Shown here: in pieces, positions 1 to 5,940 of the stretch | Numbering within the stretch: position 1 is the first letter of the stretch | Layout: each line of letters begins with the position of its first letter | DNA from: Acidimicrobiia bacterium | GTDB taxonomy: Bacteria; Actinomycetota; Acidimicrobiia; IMCC26256; JAENVU01 | Assembly: GCA_025357995.1 (NCBI GenBank) | Contig: JANYLF010000167.1 | Span: forward strand, 1-9,772 | Direction: 5' to 3' | Length of the DNA: 9,772 bases | Notes under the pieces: model-generated | Database searches by the model: none | The model's input: only the letters and a program-made list of their open reading frames with translations | What the model was told of the DNA's origin: nothing | Program-made: the position numbers and the translations under genes

Positions 1-1666
1 CGCGCTTGCCGTCGCCGTTCGGATACACCACGTTGACGCGGCCGTCGGGCCAGTAGCGCGTTTGCGAACGGGCGAAATCTCGGAGCGCCTCGAACGTCAT
101 CGCCCGGTCACCGAACGCGGCCATCACGACCGGGGAATCGAACGGGTCCATGAACGCGCCCTTCTCGCGCGTCGGCGTGTCGACGAACTGTTCTTGGGAC
201 GCATTGAGCGAGGAATGGCGGGCCAGGTTCCAGACCGCGTCGAGCGCCGGTTTCGACGTGTGGAACTGCGCGGCGTGCTCATCGGGGAAGGACGCGTGAC
301 GGGTCATCACAGACACATCGGCCTTGCGCAGCGACTCTCCCGCGCCGATCACCTCGAGGTAGCGGAACCCGAGGTACGAGAACGGACGGAACTCCTGCGC
401 GCCGGCCCGCTCGGTGTAGTCCCAGTGCATGTCGGTCTGTTGAACACCGCGGGTGGTCGACACGTGGCCGTTGGGATCGAGGAGATAGCCACCGACGATC
501 GTCACGGCCCGGCCCACCCGACCGGTACGGAACTTCACGACCGGTGTCGAGGCGTTCACCGCGCCGAAGTCGGCGACATATGCCCCGCTGCCCACCCGCC
601 GAAACGTGACCGACGTGAGCGGGTGCTCGACGATATGCGTGCGCGCCGCGAACAGATGTAGAAACGGCGCGACGGGGTGAGCGCCGAGTACTTCGGCATT
701 CGGCCATGCGCGATCGTCGAAGCCGGCGCGATCCCAACCGAGTGGGGTCAGCCGAGCGTCGATGTGTTCGACGAAATCGCCCTCGTCGTTGCGCGCCAAC
801 CCAGGCACCCATGGACCGGCGTGTGCGCGCCACGAGTTGTCGGTGGTCACCACCTGGGTCAAGCCGTCGGCGTGATCGATCACCACCCGCGCGACGAAGC
901 CGGGCACCGAAGCCGGGCGTCCCTGCCCCGGTGTTTCCCAATGCGCGACGACCGCGAGCACGTTCTCGCGACCGGGCTGCAGCTGCCGCGTGATGTCGGT
1001 CGCCTCGTAGTAGCTCTCGTCCGGATACGAGAACGACGGTCCGTGCGCCACCCGCACACCGTTCACGCGCAGGTCGTACTGCTGGCCGGCGGACGCGTAG
1101 ATGCGCGCCCGCACGATCGGACTGCGACCGACCGACACCGCTTTGCGAAGCAACGAGAAGTCGTCGTAGCTCGAGGCGGCGATGCCGGGACGGCGGATCC
1201 ACGCCGCATGCCAATCCGCGTCGGCGAGGCCCGTCTCGAAGGGAGCGGCGGCTGAATGCGGCCCGACTCGACCCGACCGGTCCCAAGTACGGACCGTCCA
1301 CTCGTACGCGCGGCCGGGCTTCACGACCAAACCCGGCGCGGTGACGTATGCCTGATCGTGCGACACCACCTTGCCGCTCTCCCACACGACCCGACGCGCG
1401 TCCCTACCGACCGGCAGCTCGCGCACCGCCAACTCGTACGCGGTCTGCACCTCGCCACGATCCACGTCACGTACGACCCACCCGAACTGCGGTACACCCT
1501 CGACCGCGAGCGGCCGTGCATCGTCGTCCACGGTCAGCTGCGTCGGCGCCGACGGCGGGTGGTCCCCATCGGCCGCGGCGGCCGGCACCGCACCCGTCCA
1601 AGTGGTCGCCACCGTCCCGACGATCGCAACCAACGCCAGTCGCACTGCCCGCGCCCGATACGCCAT
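1..1666 (-). CDS. Secreted GH78-type alpha-L-rhamnosidase (C-terminus outside window)
   Basis: The minus frame is open from an ATG at 1666 to the window edge (555 complete codons). The start follows a GAGGA box by 6 nt. Residues 1 to about 32 form a signal peptide: positive start, hydrophobic core, then an Ala-rich VPAAAA end, so the enzyme should be exported. Residues 36-150 resemble the Fn3-like N-terminal domain of bacterial rhamnosidases (PTQL, PQFGW, YEWTVRTWD). A lectin-like sugar-binding domain follows. Near residues 425-445 is the family block DYTER...FRPFSYLGFRY, and the (alpha/alpha)6 catalytic domain begins after it. The catalytic motif is D496-TPTR-E501 with D507; in GH78 this D-x-P-x-R-E block carries the general acid glutamate. 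The family hydrolyses terminal alpha-L-rhamnosyl bonds. The remaining catalytic domain and C-terminal beta domain are missing because the window ends. It lies 27 bp behind the agarase-like gene, probably co-transcribed. Family assignment is firm; substrate is not. Confidence 0.93.
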   Translation of the reverse strand, partial: MAYRARAVRLALVAIVGTVATTWTGAVPAAAADGDHPPSAPTQLTVDDDARPLAVEGVPQFGWVVRDVDRGEVQTAYELAVRELPVGRDARRVVWESGKVVSHDQAYVTAPGLVVKPGRAYEWTVRTWDRSGRVGPHSAAAPFETGLADADWHAAWIRRPGIAASSYDDFSLLRKAVSVGRSPIVRARIYASAGQQYDLRVNGVRVAHGPSFSYPDESYYEATDITRQLQPGRENVLAVVAHWETPGQGRPASVPGFVARVVIDHADGLTQVVTTDNSWRAHAGPWVPGLARNDEGDFVEHIDARLTPLGWDRAGFDDRAWPNAEVLGAHPVAPFLHLFAARTHIVEHPLTSVTFRRVGSGAYVADFGAVNASTPVVKFRTGRVGRAVTIVGGYLLDPNGHVSTTRGVQQTDMHWDYTERAGAQEFRPFSYLGFRYLEVIGAGESLRKADVSVMTRHASFPDEHAAQFHTSKPALDAVWNLARHSSLNASQEQFVDTPTREKGAFMDPFDSPVVMAAFGDRAMTFEALRDFARSQTRYWPDGRVNVVYPNGDGKR

Positions 1667-1693
1667 CGCCGATCCTCGCTTTCCCGCGATCGT

Positions 1694-3007
1694 CTAGTGC
1701 GGGTTCCGTACCACCGGATCCGAGCAGCGCACGCGACCGTCCGCGGCACGTTGCCACGACCAACATATCGGTCGGTGGTTGGCAAGACGATCAGGCGCCT
1801 GGGCGTGGACCGCGGTCATCCGGTCAACGAGCGTGGCCCACGGAACGTCGGCGACGCTCACCAGCCCGAAGTTGCTGTCTTCACCGTCGAAGCGACCGCC
1901 CGCGGGTTCGTCGACGTACTCGAACCAATGGTCGCCGACCATCCACGGCGTCGCGTACAACCGTTGCACGTAGGTCGCGAACGCGTCGCCGCGCGCGGCT
2001 TGGTTGGCAAGCGTCGGGAAGATCGGGGGGTAGCTGTTGGGTACACCCGCGTCGGCGGCCCGGAACGAGTACTCCATCACCATGAGCGGCTTGCGTATCA
2101 CGCTGTAGATGCTCGAGAGATTCGCGTCATGCGGGAGATAGAGCGGCCAGGCGTTGCGAATCGCATCGTCGAGACCGGGCGTGAGCTGGTAGTCGTCGAT
2201 GGAGAACACGTCGACGTACTTGCGCGCCGCCTGCAAAACCTCCGGCTGCGTGAGTTGCGCGATCTGCTTCACACCGAGAATCAGGTGGTTCGGATCCTGC
2301 TCGTGAACAGCCTCCGTCGTAACCTCGAAGTACCGGTTCGCGAGCGCGCGGAGGAACCCACGCGGATCGCCCACGTGTGCGTCGGCCACGGCCCGACCCG
2401 GCGTGCCCGGCGGGAGCTGGAGATAGTCATCGAGCTTCTCGGTGGTCCCGCGCCAGTCGGGACCCCAGCGCAGCTCCGTGTCCGTGACCCAGCCGATGAG
2501 GTTGGGATCGTCACGACGCGCGGCAACCGAGTTCGCGGCGATCGTCTTCGCGCGCGTCTCGAAGTCTGGCGAGAACCAATCGTTGCCGCCCGCCATGCTC
2601 AGGAGTGACGTGTACGGCATGCGCGGCCCGAAGACATCGCGGTCGGAGAACGTGCCCAGGGTGTTGATGCCCCACGCGTGCATGCGAGCCACAGTCGCGT
2701 CGGTCCATGCGGCGACGCTCGGATAGTTGGCGCTCATCGCCTGACAGTAGGGACAGACACCGGTAGTGCGATCGGTGTCGTTGCCGGTGGGCCCCACGTG
2801 GTTGAGGCCGGTCGAATAGAACGGCCGACCGTCGGGCGCGACCAACCACCACCGATGGTGCTCGAACGTCGTGTGAAAGAAGCCGGTGGCGCGAAAACCG
2901 TCGTTCGAACGCTCGTGGCTCGCATCGGCGACAGCCGACGGCAACGCGACCAGCGCCATCACACCGATCATCGCGATCGTGAACACTTTGATTCCGGCGC
3001 GCCGCAT
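1694..3007 (-). CDS. Secreted clan GH-A glycoside hydrolase, agarase-like
   Basis: This is a 437-aa protein. The ATG at 3007 is chosen over an in-frame ATG at 3160 because it follows a strong GAGGGGGG box and opens directly into a signal peptide (MRRAG, hydrophobic core, then ALPSAVADAS; cleavage near 28). The mature protein looks like a single TIM-barrel glycosidase. It begins with a WWLVAPDGRPFYSTGLNHV block typical of agarase/GH50-like enzymes. Likely acid/base is E178 (IGWVTDTELRWG) and likely nucleophile is E312 (KPLMVMEYSFRA). Near the C-terminus is WFEYVDEP..GR.DGE.SNFG, another block shared by these enzymes. Oddities are Thr177 where clan GH-A enzymes usually have Asn before the acid/base Glu, and a CPYC motif at 85-88 in an exported protein. 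With the downstream rhamnosidase it suggests extracellular polysaccharide use. Clan assignment is good; the exact GH family and substrate are uncertain. Confidence 0.85.
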   Translation of the reverse strand: MRRAGIKVFTIAMIGVMALVALPSAVADASHERSNDGFRATGFFHTTFEHHRWWLVAPDGRPFYSTGLNHVGPTGNDTDRTTGVCPYCQAMSANYPSVAAWTDATVARMHAWGINTLGTFSDRDVFGPRMPYTSLLSMAGGNDWFSPDFETRAKTIAANSVAARRDDPNLIGWVTDTELRWGPDWRGTTEKLDDYLQLPPGTPGRAVADAHVGDPRGFLRALANRYFEVTTEAVHEQDPNHLILGVKQIAQLTQPEVLQAARKYVDVFSIDDYQLTPGLDDAIRNAWPLYLPHDANLSSIYSVIRKPLMVMEYSFRAADAGVPNSYPPIFPTLANQAARGDAFATYVQRLYATPWMVGDHWFEYVDEPAGGRFDGEDSNFGLVSVADVPWATLVDRMTAVHAQAPDRLANHRPICWSWQRAADGRVRCSDPVVRNPH

Positions 3008-3034
3008 CGTGACCCCCCTCGTTCGCCCGCCGGG

Positions 3035-3061
3035 AGTGTAGGAGCGTTCGCGTCGAGCCAA
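3035..3061 (-). promoter_or_regulatory. Candidate promoter for the two-hydrolase operon
   Basis: On the minus strand TTGGCT (3061-3056) is followed after 15 bp by TACACT (3040-3035), which fits the actinobacterial TAnnnT form of the -10 box. The -10 lies 27 nt before the ATG at 3007, leaving room for a short leader with the GAGGGGGG ribosome site. The spacer is shorter than the usual 17-18 bp, so this is tentative. The -35 overlaps the end of the dehydrogenase remnant. Confidence 0.3.
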
Positions 3062-3360
3062 ATCGGCACCCAGCCGGCCGAATTCGAGACCGGCGCTGCG
3101 GCCAGGTCGTGCCGAACTGCGTGGACTCATGACCGGCACCGCCCGACGACACGTTGACAATGCCCCCGCCGCCCTGTGCTTTCATATGCGGGACGACCGC
3201 CGACACGACAGGTAGAGGCTGCGCACGTTGACCCGCATCGACTCGTCCCAGTCTTCGACGGTCGACGTCACGAGGCAGTGCGCGTCTACGCCATCGCGTT
3301 GTTGATGAGGCAATCGATCCGGCCGTAGGTCTCGGCCGCGGTCGCAGCCGCATACGCTCG
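3053..3360 (-). pseudogene. Remnant of a short-chain dehydrogenase/reductase (SDR) gene
   Basis: Pieces of one classical SDR can be read in order on the minus strand, but in shifting frames. Piece 1 (3360-3289) gives ETYGRIDCLINNA, the SDR NNA block, then meets TAG at 3288. Piece 2 (from 3295) gives GVDAHCLVTSTVEDWDESM then RVNVRSLYLSCR, matching the helix and the N-x-x-S/G-x-Y segment after NNA. A single missing base near 3201 moves the frame to piece 3 (3200 to about 3140): AVVPHMKAQGGGGIVNVSSGG, containing the strand with the catalytic Ser region. A weaker piece 4 (3094-3053), AGLEFGRLGADLAR, resembles the helix after YxxxK, but the Tyr and Lys are not recognisable. The N-terminal TGxxxGIG nucleotide-binding motif is absent; homology stops about where the plus-strand PLD gene begins. 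The gene is dead unless the frameshifts are sequencing errors. Confidence 0.75.
3353..3358 (+). promoter_or_regulatory. Candidate -10 box for leaderless PLD transcript
   Basis: TACGCT fits the actinobacterial TAnnnT -10 pattern and ends 7 nt before the GTG at 3366. A transcript starting at the usual distance would begin at the GTG itself. No ribosome binding site is visible before the GTG, which agrees with leaderless translation. No convincing -35 is seen. Confidence 0.3.
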
Positions 3361-3365
3361 TCGTC

Positions 3366-4493
3366 GTGACCGACGAAGCGACCATCAACTTCTTGACCGA
3401 CGGCGGACAGACCCCTACGTCGATTCTCGACCGCCTCGTCGCGTACGTCGACGAGGCGCAGCAATCGCTCGATCTCGCGATCTACGACGCTCACCTCGAG
3501 CCCGAATTGGCCGACCGGCTGCTCGACGCGTTCGCCGCGGCCGAGCAACGCGGCGTGCAGGTACGCGCGGTCTACAACGAGCTCGGCAAGCCCGACGACG
3601 GGAGCGATCCGCCCGTGCCCAAGTTCAGCAAGGCGGCGCCCCAGGCCGGCAGGTCACTCCTCAAACGTCTCACGCGGAGCGTGCCGTTCAAGGCGATCTC
3701 CGGAATCCCGGATCTCATGCATCACAAGTACGTGATCCGCGATCGCGCCGCGGTCTGGACCGGATCCACTAATTGGACCGACGATTCGTGGACCCGACAG
3801 GAGAACGCGATCGTGGTCATCCCGTCGGCGGATCTCGCAGCCGCGTACCAAATCGACTTCGATCAGCTCTGGACCGGCGGAAAGGTGGAGAACAGCGGAA
3901 ACCTCGACGACACGCCCGCGTCGCTCACGTACGACGGCGCGCCGCTCGCGGTACGCGCACTCTTCTCGCCGGGTCGCGGTCACGAGATCAGCGAGCTCAT
4001 CGGCCGGCGGATCACCAACGCGCGCACGCGTATCAACATCTGCTCACCGGTACTGACGTCCGCCGAAGTGTTGAAGGCGCTCGTCGCGCGCATCGAGGCA
4101 AAGACGATTCCGGCGGGTACCACCATCGCGATCGACGGTCCGCAGATGCACGGCGCGATCTCCCAGTGGAAGCACAACGACCGCGCGTCGTGGAAGGTGC
4201 CACTCGCGGAGACCGTGTTGGCTTCCGGACTCGTCGCGGAGAAACCGTCGACGCCGTACGCGCCCGGGACCACCCACGACTACATGCACGCCAAGATGGT
4301 GGTGTGCGACGACGTGGTGATGACGGGTTCCTTCAACTGCTCTCACTCGGGTGAGATGAACGCGGAAAACGTGCTGGAAGTCGACAACGCCGCGTTCGCG
4401 GATCAGTGCGTCGGGTTCGTGACCGGCGTCCACGCCCGCTACGCAACGGTTGCGGGATCGACTCCAACTCCTCCACGTTCGGAGCTCTCGTAG
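3366..4493 (+). CDS. Phospholipase D-superfamily protein with two HKD motifs
   Basis: This is a 375-aa protein starting at GTG 3366; the upstream frame has tandem TGA stops at 3303-3308 and no other start codon nearby. It has two tandem PLD domains, each with a full HxKx4D motif: H119-x-K121...D126, followed by GSTNW and QENA, and H308-x-K310...D315, followed by GSFN and ENVLEV. The family forms a covalent phosphohistidine intermediate and acts on phosphodiesters of lipids, or of DNA/RNA in the nuclease branch. There is no signal peptide or membrane segment, so it is probably cytosolic. The residue 25-75 block (VDEAQQSLDLAIYDAHLE, then a helix and VQVRAVYNE) is the usual first strand-helix-strand of the fold. 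The substrate cannot be told from sequence; a nuclease or a phosphatidyl hydrolase/transferase are both possible. It stands alone, divergent from the glycosidases and convergent with the oxidoreductase, overlapping the latter's C-terminal coding part by 55 bp. Confidence 0.9.
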   Translation: MTDEATINFLTDGGQTPTSILDRLVAYVDEAQQSLDLAIYDAHLEPELADRLLDAFAAAEQRGVQVRAVYNELGKPDDGSDPPVPKFSKAAPQAGRSLLKRLTRSVPFKAISGIPDLMHHKYVIRDRAAVWTGSTNWTDDSWTRQENAIVVIPSADLAAAYQIDFDQLWTGGKVENSGNLDDTPASLTYDGAPLAVRALFSPGRGHEISELIGRRITNARTRINICSPVLTSAEVLKALVARIEAKTIPAGTTIAIDGPQMHGAISQWKHNDRASWKVPLAETVLASGLVAEKPSTPYAPGTTHDYMHAKMVVCDDVVMTGSFNCSHSGEMNAENVLEVDNAAFADQCVGFVTGVHARYATVAGSTPTPPRSELS

Positions 4494-4786
4494 ACCGCCA
4501 GCGCGAAACGCAACACGTCGACGGCCTCCGCGCCGCTCCACCACAACGGGCCCTCACCCGTGTGGAGCCACCGCAGCCAGTGTCGACCGGAGTCGCGGAA
4601 GCTGCTGGCCCAATCGTCGTCGAGCGCGTGCGAACTGCGCATCTCGCCGTCGACGTACACCTCGAGGCTCGGCTGTTGAATTCCCCGACCGGTGCAGCGG
4701 TTCACCCGAGCGAACCCACGACGGCCGGTGACCTCCCACCGCTCGTCGTTGGTGTAGTAGTCCGATCGGAGGTACAGGTCGGGCGC
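4439..4786 (-). pseudogene. Orphaned C-terminal part of the Gfo/Idh/MocA oxidoreductase
   Basis: Directly after the TAG at 4789-4787 the same frame stays open for 115 codons to TAG at 4441-4439. It reads as the expected C-terminal third of the upstream oxidoreductase: APDLYLRSDYYTNDERWEV, TGRRGFARVNRCTGRG, SLEVYVDGEM, and a final helix around EAVDVLRFALAVYESS. These match the closing beta-sheet and last helix of the Gfo/Idh/MocA substrate domain. No ribosome binding site is evident for separate translation. An in-frame ATG/GTG could exist inside, but a free-standing C-terminal fragment is not expected to fold alone. The last 55 bp overlap the 3' end of the PLD gene on the other strand. It is either a pseudogene half, a readthrough extension, or the result of a one-base sequence error. 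Confidence 0.8.
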
Positions 4787-5533
4787 CTACGTGATGTCCC
4801 ACACCCCACGGACGCCGTTCTCGTGCTCCCAGGCGATCATGGTCGGCGCGTCGATATCGAAGCCCGGCACCACCTCCGTAACGCCGATCCACGCGCGCAC
4901 CTCGCACACCGGACCGAACAGCCAGATCGCGGTCGCGAGCTTGTGCCAGCCATCGTCGAACACGAGCACGCCACGACCACGCTTCATCTGCGCCATCTGC
5001 ACTTCGTAGCTGCTCATCGGCACGTCCCAGCCGCCGCGGCCGCTACCGACCATCTTGAGGTGATAACCGCTGACGTCGCCGATCGCGCCGGACTCGACCG
5101 TCGCCTTGAGTTTCCGCAGCGGTTCGTAGAACAGGTAGTTCTCCATGACGCGCAGCACGCGGTCGTTCGCCGCGGCCGCGTCGAGCATCCTCTGCGCGCT
5201 CGGGAGATCGTTCGCCATCGGCTTCTGGAGGTTCACGTGCCAACCGTGCTCGAGCAGCTCGATCACGCCCTCCTCGTGCAACGGGATTGGGAGTAAGGCC
5301 TCGACCGCATCGACCGCGAGACCGCTGGCTGCGAGCTCCGTGATCGAACCGAAGGGCTGCGCGTCCGGCCAATCACGTTGGCGTTGCGTCCGGCGCTCCT
5401 CGCTCGGATCCACAAGCGCGACGACTTCGACGTCGGGGTTGTCCACGTACGCGCGCATATTGAGGTCGTAGATACGGCCGAGGCCGACGAACGCAGCCCG
5501 CACCGGACGCGTGTACGGAGTGAAACTCATCAT
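4787..5533 (-). CDS. Gfo/Idh/MocA-family oxidoreductase, cut by in-frame amber stop
   Basis: This is an NAD(P)-dependent sugar/inositol-type dehydrogenase. The start is ATG 5533 (or the next codon, ATG 5530). GGAGGG lies 5 nt upstream, and the ATG overlaps the TGA of the VOC gene as ATGATGA, so translation is coupled. Residues 11-17 open a Rossmann strand with GLGRIYD (GxGxx), followed by VEVVALVDPSEERR. NLQKP at 101-105 is the EKP-type catalytic loop (K104), with Gln in place of the usual Glu. The substrate-domain motif DDGWH (193-197) holds the likely catalytic His197. The frame meets TAG at codon 249 after GVWDIT, whereas the complete protein would have about 364 aa. The missing third is still encoded in the same frame downstream. 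TAC (Tyr) to TAG would be one base change, and Tyr suits this position. As written, the product lacks part of the substrate domain and is probably inactive. Confidence 0.88.
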   Translation of the reverse strand: MMSFTPYTRPVRAAFVGLGRIYDLNMRAYVDNPDVEVVALVDPSEERRTQRQRDWPDAQPFGSITELAASGLAVDAVEALLPIPLHEEGVIELLEHGWHVNLQKPMANDLPSAQRMLDAAAANDRVLRVMENYLFYEPLRKLKATVESGAIGDVSGYHLKMVGSGRGGWDVPMSSYEVQMAQMKRGRGVLVFDDGWHKLATAIWLFGPVCEVRAWIGVTEVVPGFDIDAPTMIAWEHENGVRGVWDIT

Positions 5534-5931
5534 TCCGTCCCTCCGAGCGGCGGCGAGGGTGGCGCGAGTTGCTCCATGAACTCGAGCCGAATCCCGCCGG
5601 GCGCGTGCACGAACGCGATCCGCCGGACGCCGAACGCACCCTCCACCACCTCGGGCCCCCACAACACGTCGTGACCGACGAGTTCCGCATCGAGATCGTC
5701 GGTGAACAGCGCCGGATGCAGGAATCCCTCGTCCGGCAGCGATATCCGATCTTCATAGATCGCACGAGTGAACAGTGTGATCATCACCGGGCCCAAGAAG
5801 ACGTCGGCCCGCTCTCCGTTGTTCCACTGCATGCGGTCGCGCACCTCACCGCCGGCGGCCGCGTAGAACGCGCAGGCGGCATCGAGATCCGCGACCTTCA
5901 CCGCCAAGTTCGCCATTCCCGTTACGGACAT
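5530..5931 (-). CDS. VOC (glyoxalase/bleomycin-resistance fold) protein
   Basis: A 133-aa protein of one VOC unit, with two beta-alpha-beta-beta-beta modules. Module 1 begins MANLAVKVADLDAACAFYAAAGG; module 2 contains GFLHPALFTDDLDAEL and ends VRRIAFVHAPGGIRLEFME, the usual closing strands. The start ATG 5931 follows GAGGTGA, which overlaps the stop of the acyl-CoA dehydrogenase, with only 9 bp between the genes. The VOC fold supports metal-dependent isomerases, epimerases (such as methylmalonyl-CoA epimerase), dioxygenases and binding proteins. Module 2 keeps H72 and E117, but module 1 has Asn8 where the first metal ligand normally sits and no acidic residue in its last strand (VMITLF). The metal site therefore looks incomplete unless a dimer partner supplies ligands. 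The neighbours suggest a role in the same catabolic route; the reaction is unknown. Confidence 0.88.
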   Translation of the reverse strand: MSVTGMANLAVKVADLDAACAFYAAAGGEVRDRMQWNNGERADVFLGPVMITLFTRAIYEDRISLPDEGFLHPALFTDDLDAELVGHDVLWGPEVVEGAFGVRRIAFVHAPGGIRLEFMEQLAPPSPPLGGTE

Positions 5932-5940
5932 CGCGTCACC

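Noticed and set aside
279..1385. Minus-strand 368-codon frame inside the rhamnosidase
   Set aside because: It is an out-of-frame reading of the rhamnosidase with Arg-rich composition. The other minus frame gives a signal peptide and continuous family motifs.
1256..2608. Long plus-strand open frame (450 codons) opposite the two glycosidase genes
   Set aside because: It is rich in Arg/His/Val, shows no domain, crosses the junction between two well-supported minus-strand genes, and is typical of antisense frames in high-GC coding DNA.
2511..3548. Minus-strand 345-codon frame spanning the agarase-like start and the spacer
   Set aside because: Only its middle (VPHMKAQ...IVNVSSGG) is meaningful, as one piece of the SDR remnant. 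The rest is an out-of-frame shadow of the glycosidase and antisense to the PLD gene.
4787..4789. Pyrrolysine or other recoding of the TAG codon
   Set aside because: No downstream recoding element or family precedent was seen, and Tyr is the natural residue by a one-base change; error or nonsense mutation is simpler.
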